Assembly (NCBI GenBank): GCA_025355835.1
Contig: JANXYW010000096.1
Span: 1 to 7,203 of the forward strand
From: Chloroflexota bacterium
GTDB lineage: Bacteria; Chloroflexota; Dehalococcoidia; DSTF01; JACRBR01
Reading direction: 5' to 3'
Length of the DNA: 7,203 nt
Shown here piece by piece: positions 1 to 6,217 of this stretch. The notes beneath the pieces are model-generated. The model had not been told where the DNA came from, searched no databases, and saw only the letters and a list, made by a program, of their open reading frames with translations. The position numbers and the translations under genes were made by a program. The number at the start of each line of letters is the position of its first letter. Position 1 is the first letter of the stretch.

Positions 1-252
1 GGTCAAGAAGGCGCCGCCAGCCGCTCAGATAACGCAGCGCGGTGGCAGATCCCCGACCAGCACGGTGTGCCTGTGCATACGCTTGAACTAGTTCGGCGAT
101 CGCAACGTTACAGCCCGCGTTTGAAGCTGTCAACGGCTATATTGACATTGCGGGGCCATGCGGGGAGATACCCGCGCAGAGTTACCCTGATCTTGTCAAG
201 AAGCGGCCTGCACAGGCTGCGGGGCGCAGTACGAGCGCCCGATACTACCGTC
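1..252. other. Left-edge stretch with no assignable gene
   Basis: No gene can be fixed here. On the plus strand one frame is open from base 1 through to 435, but its codons up to about 250 include many that are rare in the neighbouring genes (CTA, ATA, AGA, CGA), so this part does not look translated. On the minus strand a frame open from about 136 to the left edge reads like protein (it contains LVQAYAQAHRAG) but has no ATG or GTG start and no ribosome site. Another plus frame is open from base 2 to a TAG at about 90 and could be the tail of a gene outside the window. The only structured element is the TGTCAA/TTGACA inverted repeat at 128-147. Confidence 0.3.
128..147. promoter_or_regulatory. 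Back-to-back TTGACA hexamers (divergent -35 boxes or operator)
   Basis: TGTCAA (128-133) and TTGACA (142-147) are exact reverse complements separated by 8 bases. On the minus strand TTGACA is followed, after 17 bases, by TAACGT (plus positions 105-110), which keeps the three most conserved -10 bases; this would drive a gene off the left edge. On the plus strand the best -10 candidate is GATACC at 167-172 after a 19-base spacer, which is weak. The same 6+8+6 layout could also be a binding site for a dimeric repressor. That there is an inverted repeat is seen directly; its function is inference. Confidence 0.3.
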
Positions 253-435
253 ATGAGCGGACTCGGTATTGGCACATCGGTAGGCTTGGGCGTGATGATC
301 GGCGGCATGTTAGGCGCGCCGGATGCGCCGCTGCCCGAGTGCGTCGCCGCATTTGTCTTCTACGCCCTCCTCAGCGGCGGTCTCTTCGAGATGTACCGCT
401 GGGCTTTCAGCTGGAAGCATCCGTTCAAGCGCTAA
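253..435 (+). CDS. Possible 60-aa two-helix membrane protein
   Basis: I do not recognise this protein. From the ATG at 253 it would have 60 residues. There is a glycine-rich hydrophobic stretch (residues about 3-21, with GIGTSVGLGVMIGGMLG), a short loop with Pro-rich APDAPLPE, a second hydrophobic helix (about 32-52, AAFVFYALLSGGLFEMYRW) and a basic tail ending HPFKR. This layout suits a small inner-membrane protein with two helices. The third codon positions become strongly G/C from about 250 onward, unlike the bases upstream, which supports coding and this start. Against it, no Shine-Dalgarno sequence precedes the ATG, and the frame is open to the left edge, so it could be the end of a longer protein. 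It lies 113 bases upstream of the glycosyltransferase-like gene at 549 on the same strand. Confidence 0.45.
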   Translation: MSGLGIGTSVGLGVMIGGMLGAPDAPLPECVAAFVFYALLSGGLFEMYRWAFSWKHPFKR

Positions 436-463
436 CTCTGCGGCCTATTGCGGTAAGCTCGTT

Positions 464-469
464 TATACT
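464..469 (+). promoter_or_regulatory. Weak candidate -10 box upstream of the 549 gene
   Basis: TATACT matches five of six bases of the -10 consensus and sits in a short AT-rich pocket (GTTTATACTTT) within GC-rich DNA, about 80 bases before the start of the 499-aa membrane protein. No acceptable -35 hexamer lies at 16-18 bases upstream (CGGCCT region), so it would need an activator or another sigma factor. The call rests only on the -10 match. Confidence 0.25.
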
Positions 470-548
470 TTGGCGTCCCGGTGGCCGGACGTATCGCACA
501 AACGAGGGCCAGACCCGGTGGATCAATTTGCGCTGAGGTTCCGAGAAC

Positions 549-2048
549 TTGCTCGACGCCGCTAGCCGCTCTGCGCGCACGGCCCGTATTTCAGACCGTT
601 TCCTCCGCAAGCGAGTCCCTATCGCATGGCTCCAGCTAGCCGTCCTGTTTGCGGTGTTTGGCGCGCTGCCCGTGGTGCGAGAGGTCGATCCGGACTTCTG
701 GTGGCATTTGCGGACGGGCGAACTTATCTTCGACTCCGGCATCCCGCGGCACGATGTCTTCTCGTGGACTGCGGCCGGACGTCCATGGGTCGCGCACGAG
801 TGGCTCTCCGAGGCGATCATCTACGCCGTCGAGTCGGCGTTCGGCTACATTGGAAACATCGTTCTGTTCGACGCCACGGCGATCGGAGCGTTGGTGCTGA
901 TGTACGCGCTCGCGCGGCGTGCCGGCGCCGGCACGAGACTGCTCGTCTTGCTGATGCTCATGTCTGTCGTGATGCTTGCGTACGCAATCGCGGTGCGTCC
1001 CCAGCTCTTCTCGTGGCTCTTCTTCGCGATCTTCGTCTTTCTCCTCGAGCGCGACTCCCAAGGCCAGCGCGCGCCGGCCTGGCTTCTTCCGACGCTGATG
1101 GCCGTGTGGGTGAATCTTCACCTCGGCTTCGTCTACGGGCTGGTGCTCGTCGCCCTATGGGTCGCGGCCCTGGCATATGCCCGACTGCGCGACGCATCCG
1201 TCGATCTGAAGCGGCCGCTGCTGATCGGGAGTGCGTGCGTATTGGCAACGCTGCTCAACCCGCACGGCCCGGACATCCTCTTGTATCCGTATCGATACAT
1301 CGAAGACCGGCACTCGCTGACGCTCATCAGTGAGTGGCAGCGCCCGAGCCCGCTCAACCCGCTGCTGTCTCCCTTCTTCGTCGGGATTGCCCTCATCGGC
1401 TGGTCCGTGATCTCGAAACACCGACCCGGCCCGTTCCTCTGCATGGTGTCGGTCGTCGTCATCGCGTCGGCGCTGCAGACCACTCGCAATCTGCCGTACA
1501 TCGCACTCGTCCTCCTTCCAGTGGTCGGGCCGACGATCGGGCGGAAATGGCGAGCTGCGAGCAAGGACAATGACGCGGGCGCGAGCATGAGCGTCAGCAA
1601 GGCGGCCGTGATGGCGGGAGTGCTTGTGTGCATTCTCGGCTTGCTCGCAACGCAGCTGGGGAAGTCCCTCTCACTGTCTGATCCGAGTCCCAGTGGCTAT
1701 CCAGTCGCGGGCGCGGCGTATCTGCGCGTAAACTTGGGCGAGCGGCGTCTTTATAACGAGTACACGTGGGGCGGCTACCTGATCTACGCCCTCTACCCCG
1801 ATGTTCCGCTGTTCATCGATGGTAGGTCGGACTTCTACCGCAGCCGCATCATGGACGACTACGCGGTGATCGGACGTCTTGATCCGGGCTGGGAGGAGGT
1901 GATGAGGCAGTACGGGATAGACGCCGTGCTCCTGCGCAAGGACTCGCGCCTCGCTCGCAAACTCCGCGAGAACAGCGGGTGGCAGGAAGTATTCACTGGC
2001 GATGTAGAGAGCGTGTTAGTACGCGACACGTCTGCCGCTGGCCCATGA
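549..2048 (+). CDS. Polytopic GT-C-like membrane protein, 499 aa
   Basis: This resembles a widespread, uncharacterised bacterial membrane family with glycosyltransferase GT-C architecture. After a short basic N-terminus and a first helix (about 25-43) comes DPDFWWHLRTG (47-57), followed by IPRHDVFSWTAAGRPW (65-80) and HEWLSE (83-88). This is an acidic first loop of the kind that carries the catalytic Asp in GT-C enzymes. Roughly nine further hydrophobic helices span about 100-370, with NPHG (237-240) and SEWQRP (261-266) in loops. A soluble C-terminal part (about 380-495) contains YNEYTWGGYL (402-411) and FIDGRSDFY (422-430), both usual for this family. Donor and acceptor are unknown; a polyprenyl-phosphate sugar donor is inferred. 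The start is TTG at 549, the first possible start after an in-frame TGA at 534, with a weak GAGG ten bases upstream. Its TGA overlaps the ATG of the next gene, so the two are probably coupled. Family confidence is good; activity is inference. Confidence 0.85.
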   Translation: MLDAASRSARTARISDRFLRKRVPIAWLQLAVLFAVFGALPVVREVDPDFWWHLRTGELIFDSGIPRHDVFSWTAAGRPWVAHEWLSEAIIYAVESAFGYIGNIVLFDATAIGALVLMYALARRAGAGTRLLVLLMLMSVVMLAYAIAVRPQLFSWLFFAIFVFLLERDSQGQRAPAWLLPTLMAVWVNLHLGFVYGLVLVALWVAALAYARLRDASVDLKRPLLIGSACVLATLLNPHGPDILLYPYRYIEDRHSLTLISEWQRPSPLNPLLSPFFVGIALIGWSVISKHRPGPFLCMVSVVVIASALQTTRNLPYIALVLLPVVGPTIGRKWRAASKDNDAGASMSVSKAAVMAGVLVCILGLLATQLGKSLSLSDPSPSGYPVAGAAYLRVNLGERRLYNEYTWGGYLIYALYPDVPLFIDGRSDFYRSRIMDDYAVIGRLDPGWEEVMRQYGIDAVLLRKDSRLARKLRENSGWQEVFTGDVESVLVRDTSAAGP

Positions 2049-3373
2049 TGGCGCTGGCTCGGGGCCGGCTGCATTGGATTGTACCGGCAGCTGCGTTGTT
2101 CGCGTGGCTGGTCATACTGGCGTTCATATTGCCATACGACCCAGATGAGGCCGTTTACAAGATCGTCGCCGCAGGCATCACCGACGGGCGCTGGCCGTAC
2201 CGCGACCTCTTCGATCACAAGCCGCCGCTGATTTACGCCTGGTACCTCCCAGCGGGCTTCGGCTCGAGTATAGAAATCGAGCGCGTGATCGCGGCGGGCG
2301 CCCTGACGGCGTCGGTGCCGGTGGTGGCACGGATCGCGCGCCGCTGGCTCACTGGGCGCCAGGTGCCCATCGCGGTAGCCAGTTATGCGCTACTGCTGGC
2401 GAACCCGTTCTTCTTTGCTGGCGCGAACACGGAGGCGTTCACGCTCTTGCCGCTGACCGCGGCGATCGCCGCGACGTCGCCGCTGCTCGCGGGCATGTTG
2501 CTGGGCGCGGCGGTGATGACCACGCCGACGGCCGTCGTGTTTTTCCCACTGCTCGTACTGATCTGGAGGCGCGACGCGTGGCGCGCGGCTACCGGCGTAG
2601 CTGTAGTGTGCGCACTCATCGCGCTGCCGTTTGTTCCCGTGTGGCGCGACTTCTGGGATGCGAATGTGCGCTTTATCTTTGAGTACGGCGGAACGGTCAG
2701 CCTCTCGTATCGCCTGAGGCATATGGCGGCGTTCCCCATCCCGCTGCTCCTCGGATCATTGCCATTGTGGTGCGGTGCTCTCTTCGGCATCGTGTCGTGC
2801 GTGAAGCGGCGGCAGTGGCCGGTTCTCGTTTGGGCCGTCTGCGCGACTATTGCGGTGAAGTCAGCGGGCTTTGACTTCGGACATTACTACCTATTCGTAG
2901 CGCCGCCGGTTGCTCTACTTGCCGGCGGCGGGCTGGATCAAATGCTACGGCGGCGTGCCTACCGGATCGCGCTCAGCCTCGGCTTAGGGTGTAGCATTGG
3001 ACTATTCCTAATTGTGTTCATCGTACTCCTGCGGGCGAGCGAACCATACCGGGATGTCGCCGACGCGGTGCGCCTGCAGCCTGGCGAGCTGTACGTGCTG
3101 GGTGATCGCTCGCAGATCTATGTGCTCGCGGACCGTCAGCCGGAGCGGCGCTACTTCTTCAACGTCCCGCTGGCGGTGAGCGCAAGCCGCGCTGCCGAAG
3201 CGAGGGCATCGCTAATAGCCTGCCCCCCGGAACTGCTTGTGGTGCCTCAGACCATCCTGTTTAAGGTCGATTGGGCGGGCCAAGTGACGGAATTGTATTC
3301 GGAGCGACGGCAGTTCGCCCACGCCATACTGTTCTCTCGGCCGACACGGCTGTGCGACTTGAGTCGCCGGTAG
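2045..3373 (+). CDS. Family 39-like (PMT/ArnT-like) glycosyltransferase, 442 aa
   Basis: This is probably an inner-membrane glycosyltransferase of the GT-C fold that moves a sugar from a lipid-phosphate donor to an envelope acceptor. The first helix (about 11-30) is followed by DPDE (32-35), where the acidic residues match the metal/acceptor-binding loop of GT39 enzymes. PYRDLFDHKPPLIY (51-64) is the family's clearest signature. NTEAF (128-132) and GHYYL (279-283) also fit. About nine or ten hydrophobic helices end near residue 330, and a soluble C-terminal domain of about 110 residues follows. The start chosen is the ATG at 2045, which overlaps the TGA of the upstream gene (ATGA). The next codon is also ATG, so 2048 is an equal alternative. 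The frame is open further upstream to an ATG at 1979, but the 22 residues this adds are not hydrophobic and lie inside the upstream gene. No strong ribosome site is present, which fits translational coupling. The substrate cannot be read from the sequence. Confidence 0.85.
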   Translation: MMALARGRLHWIVPAAALFAWLVILAFILPYDPDEAVYKIVAAGITDGRWPYRDLFDHKPPLIYAWYLPAGFGSSIEIERVIAAGALTASVPVVARIARRWLTGRQVPIAVASYALLLANPFFFAGANTEAFTLLPLTAAIAATSPLLAGMLLGAAVMTTPTAVVFFPLLVLIWRRDAWRAATGVAVVCALIALPFVPVWRDFWDANVRFIFEYGGTVSLSYRLRHMAAFPIPLLLGSLPLWCGALFGIVSCVKRRQWPVLVWAVCATIAVKSAGFDFGHYYLFVAPPVALLAGGGLDQMLRRRAYRIALSLGLGCSIGLFLIVFIVLLRASEPYRDVADAVRLQPGELYVLGDRSQIYVLADRQPERRYFFNVPLAVSASRAAEARASLIACPPELLVVPQTILFKVDWAGQVTELYSERRQFAHAILFSRPTRLCDLSRR

Positions 3374-3396
3374 GCAACTACGCGCGCCAGGAGAAC

Positions 3397-3418
3397 TCGC
3401 AGCCGCCCTCGGCTGTGA
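3397..3418. terminator. Stem-loop between convergent genes
   Basis: A 9-bp stem (TCGCAGCCG / CGGCTGTGA, with one G-T pair) closes a CCCT loop, 24 bases after the stop of the glycosyltransferase and in the 112-base gap before the end of the leftward VWA gene. Its place suggests a shared transcription end. Neither side has a run of T, so it is not a classical intrinsic terminator. A shorter hairpin, GCGGG-CCT-CCCGC, lies at 3451-3463. Confidence 0.35.
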
Positions 3419-3485
3419 TGCGTCGTCGGGCCGACTTGGCGGCGGGCGCGGCGGGCCTCCCGCGGCGACGTTGGACGGGGCGCCT

Positions 3486-5000
3486 CTACGGCGTCGAGCG
3501 GCTGTGCTCCTTGCTCCGGACCAGCGCGGCGCGGAAGCGATGCGGGCCGACGCTGAACTCTTCGCCGTCGTCGAGCGTGACCCAATCGATCGGTTTGCCG
3601 CTTGCCATCGTGCTGCGACTGTGCCCGCCGACGTGGCGCAGGATGATCTTCTGGTCCTTGACCCAGATGGAGGCGTGCTGTGGCGCGACCGCTGCGGAGG
3701 CGGGGAGTCGCACCGTGCAACCTGCGCCGGAACCGATGCCTACGGGCGTCTCTGTGAGGTCGACGCTGCCGCCCTCCGCGTCGAGACGCGTCAGCACACC
3801 GGTTGCAGAAGCCGAACGCAGGGCGCTGCCGCCCAGCGAGACCGGCACCCCCTGGGCCGCTGCCCGCTGCGGGTTCGGCGCGACGACGGCCAGCTGCGCA
3901 CGCAGCAAGCGGCGGCGGCGAAGGACGCGCGACGCCGCGTAAACGGCGGCGGCGGCGAGGACCGCCGCGAGGAGCACGCCGAAGATCAGCGCGGGCGTGC
4001 GGTTGGTTCCTGTGCTTGCGGCCGGGACGGGCGGCGGCACGGCGGGCGCAGCCTGCGTCGGCGCAGCAACGACGGGCGCGGCGCCGCGCTTGAAGGGTGC
4101 GACTGCCGCGACGGGCGTCCCCTCGGTGAAGACGATCACCTGCAGCGTGGCATCCTTGCCGTCGGGCGCGCCAGGCGCCTGGATCGTCACGACGTACTGG
4201 TTGCGCAGCAACGTCGCGAGGTCGGCGTAGACGCTGGAGATGGTGCCCGTGGTGGCGGCGCGATACTGGCCCTGGGTGGCGGCCGAGAGCTGCTGGAGAT
4301 AACTGGCGTCGGGCTTCGGCCCGAAACCGATCGTGAAGACCGGCACGCCTGCGGTCTTCGCGACGGCCAGCGCGCCGTCGGGCGTGGCCTGCGCGTCCGG
4401 CGCGTCGTTCTCGCCATCGGTGAGGAGCACGATGGCGCCGCGCGGCGCGTGGGCAACGCCGGCGAGGAAGGCGCTGGTCTGCGCCGCCTCGTAGAGTGCG
4501 GTGCCGCCGTTCGCCTGAAGCGCGGCGATGGCGGCGGTGAGTTTCTGGCGGTCCTTCGTCAGCCCGACGATGGGCGTCACGCGATCGCTGAAAGAGATGA
4601 GCGCGGCATCGTCGTTCGGGCCGAGCTGGGCTGCGAACTCGGTCGCGGCCTGCTTGGCGCGGGCGAGCGGCTCGCCCTTCATGCTGCCGGAGACGTCGAT
4701 GACGATGATGACGCTGAGGCCGAGGCTGGAGTCCTGCGCGGCGGTGGCGCCGGCAACGGTGAGCCGCGTCTTGCCGTCGAACGCCTGGAACTGGCCGGCG
4801 GTGAGGCCCGACACGGGCACGCCGCGCGCGTCGAGCACGGTGACGACCGCGCGTACGTCGGGGTACTTCGACGCGTCGACCTGGTTGATGGCGATCGCCG
4901 GCGCGGGCTGTTGGGCGCTCGCTGACGAGGGCATCGCAGCGGGCATCGCAGCGATGATCGTCGCGAGAAGCAAACATCGTAGAACGAGAGCGCGTCGCAT
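3486..5000 (-). CDS. Membrane-anchored VWA protein with C-terminal FHA-like domain, 504 aa
   Basis: This is an exported binding or signalling protein of unknown partner. A signal peptide (1-29) ends in ASA before QQPAP. Residues about 35-85 form a beta-rich segment typical of VWA-related proteins (VLDARGVPVSGL, FQAFDG). The von Willebrand A domain (about 94-270) has a complete MIDAS: DVSGS (102-106), the Thr of GGTALYEA (T167) and TDGEND (D195), so metal binding is likely. LRNQYVVTI (265-273) opens a short beta domain. A Pro/Ala linker (about 305-335) precedes a helix (about 336-356) and RRRR. The C-terminus (about 412-495) is FHA-like, with GIGS, QHASI and DDGEEFSVG. Expected topology is VWA outside, FHA-like domain in the cytoplasm. 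The FHA-like part lacks the usual phosphothreonine-binding Arg, Ser and Asn. The ATG at 5000 gives a proper signal peptide, though no strong ribosome site precedes it. Antisense and out-of-frame open stretches here come from high GC. Confidence 0.9.
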   Translation of the reverse strand: MRRALVLRCLLLATIIAAMPAAMPSSASAQQPAPAIAINQVDASKYPDVRAVVTVLDARGVPVSGLTAGQFQAFDGKTRLTVAGATAAQDSSLGLSVIIVIDVSGSMKGEPLARAKQAATEFAAQLGPNDDAALISFSDRVTPIVGLTKDRQKLTAAIAALQANGGTALYEAAQTSAFLAGVAHAPRGAIVLLTDGENDAPDAQATPDGALAVAKTAGVPVFTIGFGPKPDASYLQQLSAATQGQYRAATTGTISSVYADLATLLRNQYVVTIQAPGAPDGKDATLQVIVFTEGTPVAAVAPFKRGAAPVVAAPTQAAPAVPPPVPAASTGTNRTPALIFGVLLAAVLAAAAVYAASRVLRRRRLLRAQLAVVAPNPQRAAAQGVPVSLGGSALRSASATGVLTRLDAEGGSVDLTETPVGIGSGAGCTVRLPASAAVAPQHASIWVKDQKIILRHVGGHSRSTMASGKPIDWVTLDDGEEFSVGPHRFRAALVRSKEHSRSTP

Positions 5001-5081
5001 GTAGTGCTAGGTTACTCGTTATGGGCGGTGTGTGGTACGGGAGCGAGGGCGCGCGGGGGGCGTGTGCGTCAAGGTAGCGCG

Positions 5082-5098
5082 GTCCGGCGTCGCCGGAC
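5082..5098. repeat. Short hairpin GTCCGGC-GTC-GCCGGAC
   Basis: A perfect 7-bp inverted repeat with a 3-base loop lies in the spacer upstream of the VWA gene. It is the first of four hairpin-forming elements between 5082 and 5252. It may be a dispersed intergenic repeat of the host genome, but only one copy is present in this window. Confidence 0.45.
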
Positions 5099-5099
5099 T

Positions 5100-5119
5100 C
5101 ACAGCCGGGGACGGCTATG
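5100..5119. repeat. Short hairpin CACAGCCG-GGGA-CGGCTATG
   Basis: An 8-bp inverted repeat with a single C/A mismatch and a GGGA loop begins two bases after the hairpin at 5082-5098. Being adjacent, the two may form one compound element. The single mismatch is what a decayed copy of a perfect CACAGCCG/CGGCTGTG repeat would show; this is inference. Confidence 0.4.
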
Positions 5120-5148
5120 CCACTCTGCTTCGCTCTACAGCAGTGCCG

Positions 5149-5189
5149 TTGTGTTCGTGCGGCAGGGTACGGCGCGCCGTGCCCCTACG
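5149..5189. repeat. Palindromic repeat module, copy 1
   Basis: This is a 41-base module that recurs at 5211-5252. Its core at 5165-5184 is a GGCGCGCC-centred palindrome, GGGTACGGCGCGCCGTGCCC, with one mismatched pair (T-G) compared with copy 2. As RNA it would form a strong stem-loop with a possible G-U pair. It is read in neither direction as a convincing protein. Confidence 0.65.
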
Positions 5190-5210
5190 GTGGCTGAACG
5201 CAGCGGGCGG

Positions 5211-5252
5211 TTGTGTTACTTGCGGCAGGGCACGGCGCGCCGTGCCCCTACG
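5211..5252. repeat. Palindromic repeat module, copy 2
   Basis: This 42-base copy matches the module at 5149-5189 except for ACT in place of CG near the start and one C/T change in the core. Here the core (5228-5247, GGGCACGGCGCGCCGTGCCC) is a perfect 20-base palindrome. It ends 12 bases beyond the stop codon of the leftward HTH gene, so in RNA form it could end or protect that transcript. No T-run follows it. Confidence 0.7.
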
Positions 5253-5264
5253 ACGGAGGCTGGG

Positions 5265-5486
5265 TTACGGGAGGAGCGTATTTTCTCCGCCGCTCCTCGT
5301 GCGGATCGCGTCATTGCGGCGCGTCTGCTCTTCGTTGACGACCTGATGTACGCGCTGCCGCGACATGCTGAAGTGTTCGGCGAGGCGCGTCTGGTGTCCG
5401 CGCCCGAGCGCGTCCTGGCGCAGCAGGTAGCGAACCGCCAGGCGGAGCTTTGCAAGGCGTTCTGGGTCTCGTCGTATCACTACCAT
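5265..5486 (-). CDS. Small helix-turn-helix DNA-binding protein, 73 aa
   Basis: This is a probable transcription regulator made of almost nothing but a DNA-binding domain. After a basic start (MVVIRRDPERLAKLRLA) and a helix (about 11-25), residues about 31-53 form a helix-turn-helix: QTRLAEHF, the turn SMS, and recognition helix RQRVHQVVNEEQ. The SRQRVHQ pattern resembles sigma-70 region 4 and related small regulators. The tail (54-73) is polar and probably disordered. No dimerisation or ligand domain is visible. The ATG at 5486 has a good ribosome site, GGAG, six bases upstream (plus positions 5493-5496), which supports the start. It lies 49 bases downstream of the 80-aa membrane protein gene on the same strand and probably shares its transcript. 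Its target is unknown; self-regulation or control of the VWA gene that follows it is a guess. Confidence 0.75.
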   Translation of the reverse strand: MVVIRRDPERLAKLRLAVRYLLRQDALGRGHQTRLAEHFSMSRQRVHQVVNEEQTRRNDAIRTRSGGENTLLP

Positions 5487-5535
5487 GTCCGTCTCCGCGG
5501 GTTCAATTCTCCAAACGTCATTACTCAGAACGCGG

Positions 5536-5778
5536 CTATGCTCCGCGTGTTTCGCCCTCGATGATCCTCACGGTCGAGTCGATGGTGAGGTAGGCGCTCC
5601 CGACGCTCCAGACGAGCATCAGGAGGCCAAAGACGAACCACTCCACCTCAGAGTCGACGGCTGCTTTCAGGCCGCCGAGCAGCGTCGTGACAAGACTGAT
5701 CGCCAGGCACGCGAGGGCGGTCTTGAACATCAGCTGGTAGTTGCGCAGTCGCTTCTGTTGCAATTCGTCGTCCTTCAT
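5536..5778 (-). CDS. Small two-helix membrane protein, 80 aa
   Basis: I do not recognise a named family. The protein has a charged cytoplasmic-type N-terminus (MKDDELQQKRLRN), a first membrane helix (about 16-37, MFKTALACLAISLVTTLLGGL), a short loop with acidic residues (VDSEVE), a second helix (about 47-66, WFVFGLLMLVWSVGSAYLTI) and a polar end (DSTVRIIEGETRGA). Both ends are therefore likely to be in the cytoplasm. The start is fixed by a near-perfect AAGGAGG five bases upstream of the ATG. The frame is open upstream to 6021, but that extension is Arg/Pro-rich, not protein-like, and runs through the promoter and leader. It is the first gene of a likely two-gene unit with the HTH protein. 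It could serve as that protein's membrane partner, but nothing in the sequence proves this. Confidence 0.75.
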   Translation of the reverse strand: MKDDELQQKRLRNYQLMFKTALACLAISLVTTLLGGLKAAVDSEVEWFVFGLLMLVWSVGSAYLTIDSTVRIIEGETRGA

Positions 5779-5783
5779 GTCGT

Positions 5784-5790
5784 CCTCCTT
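5784..5790 (-). promoter_or_regulatory. Strong ribosome binding site for the 80-aa membrane protein
   Basis: AAGGAGG on the minus strand, five bases before ATG 5778, is the best Shine-Dalgarno sequence in the window. It selects this start over the in-frame upstream ATG at 6021. Confidence 0.85.
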
Positions 5791-5802
5791 GACGCTGCAG
5801 TT

Positions 5803-5830
5803 CCTCCGCGGGCGCGAATGCTCGCGGAGG
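5803..5830 (-). promoter_or_regulatory. Stem-loop in the 5' leader of the 80-aa gene
   Basis: CCTCCGCG and CGCGGAGG form a perfect 8-bp stem around a 12-base loop, 12 bases upstream of the ribosome site. An inner GCGA/TCGC pairing (5814-5817 with 5822-5825) competes with it. With the promoter at 5920-5948 the leader would be about 135 bases, so this could be a translation-control element or simply a stabilising hairpin. No known riboswitch is recognised. Confidence 0.4.
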
Positions 5831-5919
5831 CGCACAGCAAGCCCGTCCGCAGGGGCGGGGTTGCGATTCTTGTGCAATTGCGGGGTACAGAGTTCCGTCG
5901 CGCGAGCGGCGGTAAGGAG

Positions 5920-5948
5920 AGAATAGAGTCGCACGCGGACGGCGTCAA
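5920..5948 (-). promoter_or_regulatory. Sigma-70-type promoter for the leftward pair
   Basis: On the minus strand TTGACG (plus 5943-5948) and TATTCT (plus 5920-5925) are separated by exactly 17 bases, matching five and four of six consensus bases. Transcription would start near 5913 and read through the 80-aa membrane gene and the HTH gene. This is the best promoter candidate in the window by hexamer match and spacing together. Confidence 0.5.
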
Positions 5949-5949
5949 T

Positions 5950-6214
5950 CGCTGTGCTTGACGGGCGCGAAGATTTGTTTGACAAGCGGCGAGTCGTGGG
6001 CGAAGTGCGCGGTACGGGCACCTCACCCCGGCATGTCTCCTACGGCGACTCGAGATGGCCACCGCTCGCCACGGCGTGGAGAGGGGACTCGGACGGAAAT
6101 CTGTTTTGGGGATGCGGCGAACGCCGGCGATGTGCGGGTAGCGCTTCGCAACGGATCCGCGACGCGCCCGCCAGGGCCGAGGTACGCCCGAAGCCGATGC
6201 GATCCGTCGCGCGG
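5950..6214. other. Divergent intergenic stretch without recognisable content
   Basis: Between the two divergent promoters I see no gene, RNA gene or repeat. The plus frame of the LPETG protein is open back to about 5954, but the extra residues are Arg/Gly/Ser/Pro-rich with no domain or signal sequence. A TTGACA at 5979-5984 on the plus strand has no matching -10 box. Confidence 0.4.
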
Positions 6215-6217
6215 TTG

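Noticed and set aside
1..133. Possible leftward gene start on the minus strand, reading LVQAYAQAHRAG and ALRYLSGW
   Set aside because: It looks protein-like but has only a TTG as a possible start, no ribosome site, and would begin inside the TTGACA element; too short to decide at the window edge.
425..820. Minus-strand open frame of 131 residues across the start of the first glycosyltransferase-like gene
   Set aside because: Polar, domain-free translation antisense to the conserved DPDFWWHLRTG-coding region.
3471..4925. Long plus-strand open frame of 484 residues antisense to the VWA gene
   Set aside because: Gly/Arg/Asp-rich low-complexity translation with no recognisable domain; it mirrors the codon bias of the real gene on the other strand.
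3247..4977. Long minus-strand open frame of 576 residues overlapping the VWA gene
   Set aside because: It is extremely Arg/Ala-rich with no domain or membrane segment and is shifted against the VWA frame, which has a signal peptide, MIDAS and anchor. It is a by-product of high GC.
5149..5252. CRISPR array
   Set aside because: Only two repeat copies with a single 21-base gap, a self-complementary GC-rich core and no cas gene nearby; this is a duplicated palindromic element.
5004..5564. Plus-strand open frame of 186 residues with a repeated RQGTARRAP peptide
   Set aside because: The peptide repeat comes from the two DNA palindrome modules, and the rest is antisense to the HTH gene, which has a clear domain and ribosome site.
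5779..6021. N-terminal extension of the 80-aa membrane protein by 81 residues
   Set aside because: It is Arg/Pro-rich, crosses the 5920-5948 promoter and has no ribosome site, while ATG 5778 has AAGGAGG at ideal spacing.
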